A stretch of DNA of 64,000 nt from assembly GCF_000716875.1 (NCBI RefSeq), contig NZ_JNWQ01000020.1:1-64000 (forward strand), read 5' to 3'. Shown one piece after another: positions 7,109 to 16,373 of this stretch. The translations under genes and the position numbers were made by a program. Position 1 is the stretch's first letter; each line of letters starts with the position of its first letter. The notes under the pieces are model-generated. The model searched no databases and was not told the DNA's origin. It was given only the letters and a program-made list of their open reading frames with translations. Source of the DNA: Streptomyces novaecaesareae. Lineage in GTDB: Bacteria; Actinomycetota; Actinomycetes; Streptomycetales; Streptomycetaceae.

Positions 7109-9859
7109 GTGGCTTCCGGATCCGATCGCAACCCGATCATCATTGGCGGCCTTCCGAGTCAGGTCCCGGACTTCGATCCCGAGGAGACCGCGGAATGGCT
7201 GGAGTCGCTCGATGCGGCCATCGACGAGCGGGGGCGTGAGCGTGCCCGTTACCTGATGCTGCGGCTGATCGAGCGCGCCCGCGAGAAGCGTGTCGCCGTG
7301 CCCGAGATGCGCAGCACGGACTACGTCAACACCATCGCCACCAAGGACGAACCGTTCTTCCCCGGTAACGAGGAGATCGAGCGGAAGATCCTCAACGCGA
7401 CGCGATGGAACGCGGCCGTCATGGTCTCCCGGGCGCAGCGCCCGGGCATCGGCGTCGGTGGCCACATCGCCACCTTCGCCTCCTCCGCGTCGCTCTACGA
7501 CGTCGGCTTCAACTACTTCTTCCGTGGCAAGGACGCCGAGGGCGAGTCCGGCGACCAGATCTTCTTCCAGGGCCACGCCTCTCCCGGCATCTACGCCCGC
7601 GCCTTCCTCCTGGACCGGCTCACCGAGCAGCAGCTCGACGCGTTCCGCCAGGAGAAGTCGAAGGCCCCGTACGGCCTGTCCAGCTACCCGCACCCGCGGC
7701 TGATGCCGGACTTCTGGGAGTTCCCGACCGTCTCGATGGGCCTCGGCCCGCTCGGCGCGATCTACCAGGCCCGGATGAACCGCTACCTGGAGCACCGCGG
7801 GATCAAGGACACCTCCGACTCGCAGGTGTACGCCTTCCTCGGCGACGGCGAGATGGACGAGCCCGAGTCGCTCGGCCAGCTCTCCCTGGCCGCCCGCGAG
7901 GGCCTGGACAACCTGACCTTCGTGGTCAACTGCAACCTGCAGCGCCTGGACGGCCCGGTCCGCGGCAACGGCAAGATCATCCAGGAGCTGGAGTCCCAGT
8001 TCCGGGGCGCCGGCTGGAACGTGATCAAGCTGGTCTGGGACCGCAGCTGGGACCCGCTGCTCGCGCAGGACCGCGACGGCGTCCTGGTCAACAAGCTGAA
8101 CACCACGGTGGACGGCCAGTTCCAGACCTACGCCACCGAGACCGGCTCCTACATCCGCGAGCACTTCTTCGGCGGCGACCTGCGCCTGCGCGCCATGGTC
8201 GAGAGCATGACCGACCAGCAGATCCAGCACCTGGGTCGCGGCGGCCACGACCACAAGAAGATCTACGCGGCGTTCAAGGCGGCCCGCGAGCACAAGGGCC
8301 AGCCGACGGTCATCCTCGCCCAGACGGTCAAGGGCTGGACGCTGGGCCCCAACTTCGAGGGCCGCAACGCCACCCACCAGATGAAGAAGCTGACGGTCGA
8401 GGACCTGAAGCGCTTCCGCGACCGGCTGCACCTGCCGATCACCGACAAGCAGCTCGACGAGGGCTACCCGCCCTACTACCACCCGGGCCGCGACTCGGAA
8501 GAGATCCAGTACATGCACGACCGCCGCAGCGAGCTGGGCGGCTACGTGCCCACCCGCAAGGTGCGTCCGCGCAAGCTGGAGCTGCCCGGCGACGACGCGT
8601 ACAAGGCGGTCAAGAAGGGCTCCGGCAACCAGACCATCGCCACCACCATGGCGTTCGTCCGGGTGCTCAAGGACCTCATGCGGGACAAGGGCATCGGCAA
8701 CCGCTTCGTGCCGATCGCGCCCGACGAGTACCGCACCTTCGGCATGGACTCGCTCTTCCCGTCGGCGAAGATCTACAACCCGCTCGGCCAGACCTACGAG
8801 TCGGTCGACCGGGACCTGCTCCTCGCCTACAAGGAGTCGCCGACCGGCCAGATGCTGCACGACGGCATCTCCGAGGCCGGTTGCACCGCCTCGCTGATCG
8901 CCGCCGGCTCCTCCTACGCCACCCACGGCGAGCCGCTGATCCCGGTCTACGTCTTCTACTCGATGTTCGGGTTCCAGCGCACCGGCGACCAGTTCTGGCA
9001 GATGGCCGACCAGCTGGCCCGCGGCTTCGTGATCGGCGCCACCGCCGGCCGCACCACGCTGACCGGTGAGGGCCTGCAGCACGCCGACGGCCACTCGCAG
9101 CTGCTGGCCTCGACCAACCCCGGCGTCGTCGCGTACGACCCGGCGTACGGCTTCGAGATCGCGCACATCGTCCAGGACGGTCTGCGGCGGATGTACGGCT
9201 CCAGCGCCGAGCACCCGCACGGCGAGGACGTGTTCTACTACATGACCGTCTACAACGAGCCGATCAAGATGCCGGCCGAGCCCGAGAACGTGGACGTCGA
9301 GGGCATCCTCAAGGGTCTGCACAAGTACGCGCCGGGCACCGCCGGCCAGATCCCGGCCCAGATCCTCGCCTCCGGCGTGGCCGTGCCGTGGGCCCTGGAG
9401 GCCCAGCGCATCCTCGCCGAGGAGTGGAACGTCAAGGCCGACGTCTGGTCCGCGACCTCCTGGAACGAGCTGCGCCGCGACGCGGTGGAGGCCGAGGAGT
9501 TCAACCTGCTGCACCCCGAGGAGCAGCAGCGCGTGCCGTACGTCACCCAGAAACTCCAGGGTGCCGAGGGCCCGGTCGTCGCGGTGTCCGACTGGATGCG
9601 CGCGGTGCCGGACCAGATCTCCCGCTGGGTGCCGGGCCAGTACCAGTCGCTGGGCGCCGACGGCTTCGGCTTCGCCGACACCCGTGGCGCGGCCCGTCGC
9701 TTCTTCCACATCGACGCGCAGTCGGTCGTCCTGGCGGTGCTCACCGAGCTCGCCAAGCAGGGCAAGATCGACCGCTCGGCGCTGAAGGACGCGATCGACC
9801 GCTACCAGCTGCTGGACGTGACCGCGGCCCACCCGGGCGCCGCCGGCGGCGACGCCTGA
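7109..9859 (+). CDS. aceE: Pyruvate dehydrogenase E1 component, homodimeric type
   Basis: A 916-residue thiamine diphosphate enzyme that decarboxylates pyruvate and passes acetyl groups to the lipoyl E2 component. The length equals the homodimeric AceE family. It contains the ThDP/Mg motif [27 protein letters not shown] at about 250-275, [19 protein letters not shown] substrate region ([13 protein letters not shown]), and the C-terminal transketolase-type half with [20 protein letters not shown]. Start GTG 7109 follows GAAGGAACA. It is monocistronic, followed by a hairpin terminator. No E2/E3 genes are in the window, as is normal for streptomycetes where they lie elsewhere. Confidence 0.98.
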   Translation: MASGSDRNPIIIGGLPSQVPDFDPEETAEWLESLDAAIDERGRERARYLMLRLIERAREKRVAVPEMRSTDYVNTIATKDEPFFPGNEEIERKILNATRWNAAVMVSRAQRPGIGVGGHIATFASSASLYDVGFNYFFRGKDAEGESGDQIFFQGHASPGIYARAFLLDRLTEQQLDAFRQEKSKAPYGLSSYPHPRLMPDFWEFPTVSMGLGPLGAIYQARMNRYLEHRGIKDTSDSQVYAFLGDGEMDEPESLGQLSLAAREGLDNLTFVVNCNLQRLDGPVRGNGKIIQELESQFRGAGWNVIKLVWDRSWDPLLAQDRDGVLVNKLNTTVDGQFQTYATETGSYIREHFFGGDLRLRAMVESMTDQQIQHLGRGGHDHKKIYAAFKAAREHKGQPTVILAQTVKGWTLGPNFEGRNATHQMKKLTVEDLKRFRDRLHLPITDKQLDEGYPPYYHPGRDSEEIQYMHDRRSELGGYVPTRKVRPRKLELPGDDAYKAVKKGSGNQTIATTMAFVRVLKDLMRDKGIGNRFVPIAPDEYRTFGMDSLFPSAKIYNPLGQTYESVDRDLLLAYKESPTGQMLHDGISEAGCTASLIAAGSSYATHGEPLIPVYVFYSMFGFQRTGDQFWQMADQLARGFVIGATAGRTTLTGEGLQHADGHSQLLASTNPGVVAYDPAYGFEIAHIVQDGLRRMYGSSAEHPHGEDVFYYMTVYNEPIKMPAEPENVDVEGILKGLHKYAPGTAGQIPAQILASGVAVPWALEAQRILAEEWNVKADVWSATSWNELRRDAVEAEEFNLLHPEEQQRVPYVTQKLQGAEGPVVAVSDWMRAVPDQISRWVPGQYQSLGADGFGFADTRGAARRFFHIDAQSVVLAVLTELAKQGKIDRSALKDAIDRYQLLDVTAAHPGAAGGDA

Positions 9860-9878
9860 TCACCCGCTAGCGCCTGAG

Positions 9879-9909
9879 AGGGCCGGACTCCCGTACGGGG
9901 TCCGGCCCT
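9879..9909 (+). terminator. Terminator after aceE
   Basis: AGGGCCGGAC and GTCCGGCCCT arms (9879-9888, 9900-9909), extended inward by CCC/GGG pairs, 20 bases after the aceE stop. Confidence 0.8.
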
Positions 9910-9965
9910 TCGGCGTTCCTCGGTCCTTGAACCTGACACCGGTGGCAGAGCCTAGAGTGACCGGC

Positions 9966-10415
9966 ATGAAGAACCAGAGTGCGAACCCCCGCCACCCCGA
10001 ACCCGCCGACGGCGCAGGAGAGTTCAACCGCAAGGTGATCGCCGGGTTCCGGACCGGCGAGGGGGTGGTGGGCGGCGATCTCGCCGGGATGCAGCTGCTG
10101 CTGCTCACCGTGGTCGGCGCCCGCAGCGGCGAGCCGCGCACCACCCCGCTGGTCTACCTCCCGGACGGCGAACGGCTGGTGGTCTTCGCCTCCAACGGCG
10201 GCAGCGACACCGACCCGGTCTGGTACCGCAACCTGGTCGCCCACCCGGAGGTCACCGTCGAGGTCGGCGCCGAACGGTACCCGGCCGTGGCGGCCGCGGT
10301 CGACCCGGCCGAGCACGACGCGCTCTGGGCCCGGGTGGTCGCCGCCTACCCGCAGTTCGCCGGGTACCGTACGACGGCCCGGACGGTCCCGCTGGTGGCG
10401 CTCGTCCGGGTCTGA
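9966..10415 (+). CDS. F420H2-dependent nitroreductase (DDN) family protein
   Basis: A 149-residue protein with the split-barrel signature of the deazaflavin-dependent nitroreductase family: LLLLTVVGARSGEPRTTPLVYLPDGERLVVFASNGG followed by PVWYRNLVAHPEVTVEVG. Known members use F420H2 (some bind FMN or heme) to reduce quinones and nitro compounds. I chose ATG 9966; an in-frame TTG 13 codons upstream also exists. It stands alone between two terminators. The physiological substrate is not predictable. Confidence 0.85.
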   Translation: MKNQSANPRHPEPADGAGEFNRKVIAGFRTGEGVVGGDLAGMQLLLLTVVGARSGEPRTTPLVYLPDGERLVVFASNGGSDTDPVWYRNLVAHPEVTVEVGAERYPAVAAAVDPAEHDALWARVVAAYPQFAGYRTTARTVPLVALVRV

Positions 10416-10433
10416 GGCAGGCCCTGAGCAGCG

Positions 10434-10472
10434 CGGCGGCCCCGGACTCCCCCACGGAGTCCGGGGCCGCCG
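10434..10472. terminator. Bidirectional terminator
   Basis: Perfect 17-bp stem (10434-10450 with 10456-10472) and CCCAC loop between the convergent DDN-like gene and the MFS gene. Confidence 0.88.
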
Positions 10473-10486
10473 GTATGGCGGCGGGC

Positions 10487-12091
10487 TCAGATGTGCACGG
10501 CCGGGCCCGCGTCGGTGGTGCCGCGACGGGTCAGCAGGGCGAGCAGGGCGGCGCCGAAGGCCACCACCGCGGCCACCACGAAGGCGAGCGACATCCCGCT
10601 GACGAAGGACTGGTGCACGGCACCGGCCATCGCGTCCACCGCCTGCTGCGGGGTGCCGGGCGGGGCCGGCGGGGTGATGCCCAGCTGGGCGGCCTGCTTG
10701 AGGCCGTCGGCCTGCGGGCCCTCGACCGGCGGCAGTCCGGCCTTGGCCCAGTTGCCGGGCAGCACGTCGCCGACCTTGGCCGCCATCAGGGCGCCCAGCA
10801 CGGCGGTGCCGAGGCTGCCGCCGACCTGCATCGCGGCCTGCTGGAGGCCGCCGGCCACGCCGGACAGCTCCAGCGGGGCGTTGCCGACGATGACCTCGGT
10901 GGCGCCGACGATGACCGGGCTGATGCCGAGGCCCATCAGGACGAACCAGAGCGACATCACGCCGGTGCCGGAGCCGGTGTCCAGGGTGGACATGCCGACC
11001 ATCGCACCGGTGGTGAGCAGCATCCCGACCATGATCGGGATCCGCGGGCCGAGCTTGCCGATCGCGATGCCGGCCAGCGGCGAGCCGACGATCATCATGC
11101 CGGTCATCGGCAGCAGGTGGACGCCGGCGTCGACCGGCTTCATCCCGTGCACGTTCTGCAGGTAGAAGGTCACGAAGAAGATCGCGCCGAAGAACGCGAA
11201 GGCCATCAGCACCATCAGCAGCACGCCCGCCGACAGCGGCACCGAGCGGAACAGGCTGAGCGGGATCAGCGGCTCCTTCGCCCGGCCCTGCCAGAGCGCG
11301 AAGAGCACCATCAGCGCCACCGCGCCGCCCAGGAGCAGCAGCGTCCGCGTGTCGCCCCAGCCCCACTCGGGGGCCTTGATGATGCCGAAGACCAGCGCGA
11401 ACATCCCGACCGACAGCAGCGCGATGCCCGGCAGGTCGAAGGACTTGGCGGCGTTCTCGGCCCGCACGTCCTTCAGGATCCACAGGCCGAGCGCCAGCGC
11501 GATCAGGCCGACCGGGATGTTGATGAAGAACACCGACTCCCAGCTGACGTGCTCGACCAGCAGGCCGCCGACGATCGGGCCGGCCGCGGTGGAGGCGCCG
11601 ATCACGCCGCCCCAGATGCCGATCGCCATGTTGAGCTTCTCGGCCGGGAAGGCCCCGCGCAGCAGGCCGAGCGCGGCCGGCTGGAGCAGCGCGCCGAAGA
11701 GGCCCTGCAGCACCCGGCAGGCGATCACGGTCTGGATGTTGCCGGCGAAACCGATCGCGGCCGAGGTCGCGGCGAAGCCGACCGCGCCGACCAGGAAGGT
11801 GGTCTTGTGGCCGAACCGGTCACCGATCTTGCCGGCCGTGATCAGGAAGACCGCCAGGGCGAGCAGGTAGCCGCTGGTGACCCACTGGATCTCGGAGGGC
11901 GCCGCGTGCAGCTTCTCCTGGATCACCGGGTTGGCGATGGCGACGATCGTGCCGTCCAGGGCGACCATCATCACGCCGACCGCGACGGTCAGCAGGGTCA
12001 GCCAGGGGTGCCCCTTGAGGCCACCCCCGGACGTGGGTGTCGGCGGCGGCGGGGCGTCCGCCTCCGAGTTCTTGACGACGGACTGGCTCAT
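10487..12091 (-). CDS. MFS drug:H+ antiporter, DHA2 (14-TMS) family
   Basis: A 534-residue inner-membrane efflux protein with about 14 predicted helices. Family motifs: VALDGTIVAIANPVIQ in helix 1, GDRFGHKTTFLVGAVGF (motif A) at about 88-104, and GPIVGGLLVEHVSWESVFFINIPVG (motif C, helix 5 region). It uses the proton gradient to expel drugs or secondary metabolites. It is divergent from a TetR regulator, with two TGTCAG palindromes in the 214-bp spacer, so expression is likely induced by a ligand of that TetR protein. Confidence 0.93.
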   Translation of the reverse strand: MSQSVVKNSEADAPPPPTPTSGGGLKGHPWLTLLTVAVGVMMVALDGTIVAIANPVIQEKLHAAPSEIQWVTSGYLLALAVFLITAGKIGDRFGHKTTFLVGAVGFAATSAAIGFAGNIQTVIACRVLQGLFGALLQPAALGLLRGAFPAEKLNMAIGIWGGVIGASTAAGPIVGGLLVEHVSWESVFFINIPVGLIALALGLWILKDVRAENAAKSFDLPGIALLSVGMFALVFGIIKAPEWGWGDTRTLLLLGGAVALMVLFALWQGRAKEPLIPLSLFRSVPLSAGVLLMVLMAFAFFGAIFFVTFYLQNVHGMKPVDAGVHLLPMTGMMIVGSPLAGIAIGKLGPRIPIMVGMLLTTGAMVGMSTLDTGSGTGVMSLWFVLMGLGISPVIVGATEVIVGNAPLELSGVAGGLQQAAMQVGGSLGTAVLGALMAAKVGDVLPGNWAKAGLPPVEGPQADGLKQAAQLGITPPAPPGTPQQAVDAMAGAVHQSFVSGMSLAFVVAAVVAFGAALLALLTRRGTTDAGPAVHI

Positions 12092-12194
12092 CTGGGCCCT
12101 CCGGGGCGTGGCTGGTTCGGAACGTGGTCGTGGCGCCCCGGCCCACCCGTCCCCACAGGTGCCCCGGCCGGACGGGCGCCACTAGCGGGAGATT

Positions 12195-12252
12195 ATGTCA
12201 GCGACTGACATTCGGCAAACAGTGACTTCTGGCCATTACTGACATTTGTCAG
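12195..12252. promoter_or_regulatory. Two TetR operator candidates between MFS and tetR
   Basis: ATGTCAG-CGA-CTGACAT (12195-12211) and CTGACA-TT-TGTCAG (12239-12252) share the TGTCAG half-site and lie in the only AT-richer part of the divergent spacer. They are the likely sites for the adjacent TetR protein. Confidence 0.7.
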
Positions 12253-12305
12253 AACGCTAAGGTTGTGTTCCCACCCGTCACACCCGCGCTCCGGAAGGCC
12301 CCGCC

Positions 12306-12995
12306 ATGGCCGCTCACACCCCCCGCCCCACCGCCGCCCCGGAGGACGCCGGGCGGACACCCGGGCTGCGTGAGCGCAAGAAGCAGCAGACCCGGGACGC
12401 CCTGGTCCAGGCCGCCCACGAGCTCTTCCTCGGCCAGGGCTTCGCCCGCACCACCGTCGACGAGATCGCCTCCGCCGTCGACGTCTCCCAGCGCACCTTC
12501 TTCCGCTACTTCGCCAACAAGGACGAGGCCGCACTCGCCGTGATGGCCGAGGCCGAGGACTACTTCATCGAGTGCCTGCACCACCGCCCGGCCGACGAGA
12601 CCCCGCTCCAGGCCCTGCGCGCCTCGATCATCAAGGCCTGGCGCGACCTCGGGAACGACAAGGCCTCCGGCCCCGGCTCGATCACCAGCGCCCTCGAACT
12701 CATGCGGCTGATCGAGGACACGCCCACCCTGCTCGCCGCCCACCTGCGCCGCGTCACCGAACAGGAACGCATCGTCGTCCGGGTGCTCGCCGAACGCGAA
12801 GGGCTGGACCCGCGCGAGGACCTGCGCCCCACCGTGCTCGCCGCCGTGTTCGGCAGCGTGCTGCGCGCCGCCCACCTGTCCTGGACGGCCGACCGCGAAC
12901 CCGAAGGCCCGGAAGGCATGATCGCCCTGATCGAGCAGCACTTCGACCAGCTCGGCCCCGCCCTCGCCGGCCACTGGCGCACCCCCGCCACCTGA
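12306..12995 (+). CDS. TetR family transcriptional regulator
   Basis: A 229-residue regulator. The N-terminal helix-turn-helix spans about 24-70 (LRERKKQQTRDALVQAAHELF, then TTVDEIASAVDVSQRTFFRYFANKDE), followed by an all-helical ligand-binding region with an EHFDQLGPAL-type end. It probably represses itself and the divergent MFS pump through the two TGTCAG palindromes in the spacer, releasing DNA when it binds an exported compound. Start ATG 12306; GGAAGG lies about seven bases upstream. Ligand unknown. Confidence 0.92.
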   Translation: MAAHTPRPTAAPEDAGRTPGLRERKKQQTRDALVQAAHELFLGQGFARTTVDEIASAVDVSQRTFFRYFANKDEAALAVMAEAEDYFIECLHHRPADETPLQALRASIIKAWRDLGNDKASGPGSITSALELMRLIEDTPTLLAAHLRRVTEQERIVVRVLAEREGLDPREDLRPTVLAAVFGSVLRAAHLSWTADREPEGPEGMIALIEQHFDQLGPALAGHWRTPAT

Positions 12996-13027
12996 CCGCC
13001 GGCGCACCCCCGCGACCTGACCGCTGA

Positions 13028-13060
13028 TACCCGGGTACTACCTGGGTACTACCCGGGATC
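13028..13060 (+). promoter_or_regulatory. Three 11-bp direct repeats before the two-component system
   Basis: Three contiguous units, TACCCGGGTAC, TACCTGGGTAC and TACCCGGGATC, start at 13028, 13039 and 13050, about 50 bp upstream of the histidine kinase ATG. The 11-bp spacing puts them on one DNA face. A related array stands at 15103-15135, before the next transcription unit. This is the expected layout of a binding site for the encoded NarL/LuxR-type response regulator. Confidence 0.65.
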
Positions 13061-13110
13061 CAGCCCCGTGGTCCGACGCCGGCCCCTCCGCCCGCCCCTA
13101 CCCTGGCGGG

Positions 13111-14424
13111 ATGATCCACCCGTCCACCGGGCAGTCCCGCGGCCCGTCCCCGCGCACCCTGCTCGCGTCCCTGCTCGCGTCCCTGCTGCACCCGTCCACC
13201 GACCACACCCCGCTGCTGGCACAGGCCCGACGCCGCTGGCTGCGCTACCTGCCCTACGTCGCCGCGCTCGCCGCGATCTCCTCGCTGCTGCCCAGCTCGA
13301 TCAACGTGCTGGCGCACGACTACGGACTCAACGCCGGGCTCGCCGCGGCGCTCTCGGTGGCCCAGACCGTACCCCTGCTGCTGGCGCCCACCCGACCGTT
13401 GGCCGCCTGGTGGATGGTCGGGTCGGCGAACGTGCTGACCTCCGCGCTGACGCTCGCCACCGGCCAGAACACCTCTCCGGTGTGGCCCTGGCCGGCCACC
13501 GGCCTGGTCGGCTACCTGCTGCTGATGCTGCCGCTCGCCCTCCGCGAGGAGCGGCGGACCCTGGTCGCGGTCTGGCTGGCCACCAGCGTATGGAGCCTCG
13601 CCTTCTCGGTGATCGGCACGGTGCGCGACTGGGGCGGCGACAACAGCCTGCTCGCGATCGCCCTGACCGGCGCGGTCCTGGTCCTCGGCGGCGCCCTGCG
13701 GGAACGCGCCGAGGCGCGCCGGCTGCTCACCGAGCAGGAGCAGATCAGCGAGGTCGAGCGCGAACGGCGCACCCTGCTGGAGGAACGCGCCAGGATCGCC
13801 CGGGAGTTGCACGACGTGGTGGCCCACCACATGTCGGTGATCGCGGTGCAGGCGGCCAGCGCGCCGTACCGGATCGCCGACGTCCCGGCCGAGGCCGCCG
13901 AGGAGTTCACCACGATCGCCGGCACCGCCCGCGAGTCGCTCGCCGAGATGCGCCGGCTGCTCGGTGTGCTGCGCAGCGAGGAGTCCGGCGGGGAGAAGGC
14001 CCCGCAGCCCGGGGTCGGCCAACTCGCCCAGCTGGTCGAGACGGTGGGACGGGCCGGGGTGCCCGCCGAACTGAGTGTCGACGAGGGGCTGGCCGAGCGG
14101 GTGCCGCAGGCCGTCGGCCTCTCCACCTACCGGATCGTCCAGGAGGCACTGGCCAACGTGGTGCGGCACGCCCCCGGCGCCCGGACCTGGGTGTCGCTCT
14201 CCTCCGACGGCCCGGAACTGCGGCTCACCGTGGTCAACGCGCCCCCGCCGGAGCGCACCGAGTCGCTGGAGGCCTCGGCCGAGGGCACCGGGCACGGCCT
14301 GGTCGGAATGCGCGAACGCGTCCGGCTGGTCGATGGCAGGCTGGACACCGGCCCGCTGCCGGACGGCGGCTTCAAGGTGGCCGCCGTCCTGCCCCTCGAC
14401 ACTCCCCGGGAGACCACCGCATGA
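13111..14424 (+). CDS. Sensor histidine kinase, NarL/DesK-type
   Basis: A 437-residue membrane kinase. Residues about 45-200 hold five to six hydrophobic helices as the sensor. Then come a coiled stretch, the HisKA_3 dimerisation helix with phospho-acceptor His234 in ARELHDVVAHHMSV, and a HATPase_c domain with TYRIVQEALANVVRHA (N box) and GTGHGLVGMRERVRLV (G box). It phosphorylates the response regulator whose ATG overlaps its stop codon (ATGA at 14421-14424), so the two are translationally coupled. The signal is unknown; the membrane-embedded sensor suggests an envelope cue. Confidence 0.94.
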   Translation: MIHPSTGQSRGPSPRTLLASLLASLLHPSTDHTPLLAQARRRWLRYLPYVAALAAISSLLPSSINVLAHDYGLNAGLAAALSVAQTVPLLLAPTRPLAAWWMVGSANVLTSALTLATGQNTSPVWPWPATGLVGYLLLMLPLALREERRTLVAVWLATSVWSLAFSVIGTVRDWGGDNSLLAIALTGAVLVLGGALRERAEARRLLTEQEQISEVERERRTLLEERARIARELHDVVAHHMSVIAVQAASAPYRIADVPAEAAEEFTTIAGTARESLAEMRRLLGVLRSEESGGEKAPQPGVGQLAQLVETVGRAGVPAELSVDEGLAERVPQAVGLSTYRIVQEALANVVRHAPGARTWVSLSSDGPELRLTVVNAPPPERTESLEASAEGTGHGLVGMRERVRLVDGRLDTGPLPDGGFKVAAVLPLDTPRETTA

Positions 14425-15095
14425 CCATCCGCGTGATCATCGTCGACGACCAGGCCATGGTGCGCGCGGGCTTCGCCGCCCTGCTCAACGCCCAGAGCGA
14501 CATCGACGTGGTCGGGGACGCGGCGGACGGCGCCCAGGCCCTGGACGTCGTCGGCCGCACCCACCCGGACGTGGTGCTGATGGACGTCCGGATGCCCGTG
14601 ATGGACGGCCTGGAGGCGGCCCGGCGGCTACTCGACCCGGCCGTGCCGGGCGCGCACCGCCCCAAGGTGCTGATGCTGACCACCTTCGACGTGGACGACT
14701 ACGTGTACGAGGCGCTGCGCGCCGGGGCCAGCGGCTTCCTGCTCAAGGACGCCCCGCCGGCCGACCTGATCGCCGCCGTCCGGGTGGTCGCGGCCGGCGA
14801 GGCACTGCTCGCCCCCTCGGTGACCCGCCGGCTGATCGAGGACTTCGCCCGCACCCGCCCGGCCAGGCGCCACGACCCCAGGGTGTGGCTCAACGGCCTG
14901 ACCCCGCGCGAGACCGAGGTGCTGGAGCTGATCGCCCGCGGCCTGTCCAACCAGGAGATAGCCGCCCGGCTGGTGCTCGCCGAACAGACCGTCAAGACCC
15001 ACATCGGCCGCATCCTCGCCAAGCTCGACCTGCGCGACCGCGCCCAGGCCGTGGTGCTGGCCTACGAGTCGGGCCTGGTGACCCCCGGTCAGTGA
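14421..15095 (+). CDS. LuxR/NarL-type response regulator
   Basis: A 224-residue response regulator. The receiver domain has acidic residues DD9-10, phospho-acceptor Asp55 in VVLMDVRMPVMDG, and conserved Lys in FLLKDAPP. The C-terminal LuxR helix-turn-helix reads LTPRETEVLELIARGLSNQEIAARL then QTVKTHIGRILAKL. It is coupled to the upstream kinase by a four-base overlap. The 11-bp repeat arrays before the kinase gene and directly after this gene are its likely targets, giving autoregulation and control of the DUF1023/acyltransferase genes. Confidence 0.95.
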   Translation: MTIRVIIVDDQAMVRAGFAALLNAQSDIDVVGDAADGAQALDVVGRTHPDVVLMDVRMPVMDGLEAARRLLDPAVPGAHRPKVLMLTTFDVDDYVYEALRAGASGFLLKDAPPADLIAAVRVVAAGEALLAPSVTRRLIEDFARTRPARRHDPRVWLNGLTPRETEVLELIARGLSNQEIAARLVLAEQTVKTHIGRILAKLDLRDRAQAVVLAYESGLVTPGQ

Positions 15096-15096
15096 G

Positions 15097-15135
15097 GGGG
15101 GATATCCCCCTGATACCCGGGTAGCACCCGGGAGT
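15097..15135 (+). promoter_or_regulatory. Second repeat array upstream of the DUF1023 gene
   Basis: A 14-bp palindrome GGGGGATATCCCCC (15097-15110) runs into TACCCGGGTAG (15114) and CACCCGGGAGT (15125), again at 11-bp spacing; a degenerate third unit begins at 15103. The stretch CTGATACCCGGGTA is identical to the array at 13024-13037. Confidence 0.6.
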
Positions 15136-15221
15136 TGGCCCCGCGGTGTGACGTCCGCGGGGCCGTCGCGTTCCTACCTTCCTCTCCGTCGCCAGTCGAA
15201 CGGACGAGGGAGAGCAGGGAC

Positions 15222-16343
15222 ATGCGCAGATTCCGGGCCGGGCGGGCACTCGCCGCCGCCGCCGTGGCACTGGCCGTGGTGCTCGGCGCCGGCGGCTGGG
15301 CCGCCGACACCCAGACCCCCCTCACCGGCCCGCCGCCCGGCAGCGCCGCCTGGACGGCCGACACCTCGCTCGGCCTGCGGCCGCCCGACCCGGCCACCGC
15401 CACCCCCGCCCGAGTCGCCTCGTTCTTCGCCGGGTTGACCCAGGCCCAGCAGGACGCGCTGGCCACCCGGCACCCGCTGGTGGTCGGCAACCTGGACGGC
15501 GCCCCGGTCGCCCTCCGGTACCGGGCCAACGCCCTGGCCCTCGCCGCCGAACGCACCCGCGAACTCGCCCGCGCCACCGACCCCGCCCTCACCCCGCAGG
15601 ACCACGAGGCGGCCCGCACCCGCGCCGAGCGCTACCGCACCCTGCTGGACGGCGGCCGGCAGATCCTCGCCTTCGACCCGCGCGGCCGCGGCCAGGCCGC
15701 CGAGGTGTACGGCGACCTCGCCACCGCCCGCCGCACCGCCGTGATCGTCCCCGGCTCGGACATCGACCTGCTCCGATTCGACCGCGCCTCCGACCCGTAC
15801 GGCGCCCCCGCCGGCATGGCCCGCGCGCTGTACCAGGCCACCGACCGGCAGACCGCCGTGATCGCCTGGGCCGGCTACACCACCCCGGTCGGCCTCGGCC
15901 TGGACGCCGCCACCGAGGACCTCGCCCGGGCCGGCGCCACCCGCCTGACCCGGCTGCTCGACGGACTCGCCGTCAGCACCCGCCCGCAGGCCCCGCCCAC
16001 GGTGTTCTGCCACAGCTACGGCTCGGTGGTCTGCGGCCTGGCCCGCCCCACCCCGGCCCAGGCCTCCGGCCTGGTGGTGCTCGGCTCGCCCGGCATGGGC
16101 GTCGACTCGGCCGCCGACCTCGACCGCGGCGTCCCGCTCTGGGCCACCGCCCGCAACGGCTCCGACTGGATCGGCTACGTGCCGGGCGTCCGGCTGCTCG
16201 GCCTCGGCCACGGCGCCGACCCGACCGCCCCCGGCTTCGGCGCCCGCCCGCTGCCCGCCACCGGATCCCACGGCCACACCGGCTACTTCGCCCCCGGCAC
16301 CGCCTCCCTCGCCGCCTACGCCGCCGTCGCCCTCGGGCACTGA
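15222..16343 (+). CDS. Secreted alpha/beta hydrolase, DUF1023 family (paralog 1)
   Basis: A 373-residue exported protein. The start at ATG 15222 follows GGGAGAGCAGG and gives a signal peptide (RRFRAGRALAAAAVALAVVLGAGGWAAD). The mature part carries the DUF1023 features LVVGNLDGAPVALRYRAN, QILAFDPRGRGQAAEVYGDL, and the nucleophile elbow CHSYGSVVCG, with GHGADPT near the end supplying the likely catalytic His. Such actinobacterial proteins are predicted esterases or peptidases of the alpha/beta hydrolase fold. A close paralog lies at 22831-24045. The 11-bp repeats immediately upstream suggest control by the two-component system. Confidence 0.87.
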   Translation: MRRFRAGRALAAAAVALAVVLGAGGWAADTQTPLTGPPPGSAAWTADTSLGLRPPDPATATPARVASFFAGLTQAQQDALATRHPLVVGNLDGAPVALRYRANALALAAERTRELARATDPALTPQDHEAARTRAERYRTLLDGGRQILAFDPRGRGQAAEVYGDLATARRTAVIVPGSDIDLLRFDRASDPYGAPAGMARALYQATDRQTAVIAWAGYTTPVGLGLDAATEDLARAGATRLTRLLDGLAVSTRPQAPPTVFCHSYGSVVCGLARPTPAQASGLVVLGSPGMGVDSAADLDRGVPLWATARNGSDWIGYVPGVRLLGLGHGADPTAPGFGARPLPATGSHGHTGYFAPGTASLAAYAAVALGH

Positions 16344-16373
16344 ACCGCCCGCACCCCGACAGGAGCTCCAGCC

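Noticed and set aside
6488..9832. A 1114-codon open frame on the minus strand opposite aceE
   Set aside because: It is a mirror of the aceE codon bias (high-GC third positions leave antisense frames open), has no recognisable protein character, and aceE explains the region fully.
10475..12208. Long plus-strand frame rich in His, Gln, Arg and Glu opposite the MFS gene
   Set aside because: The composition is the usual antisense shadow of a membrane protein gene; no start site or homology.
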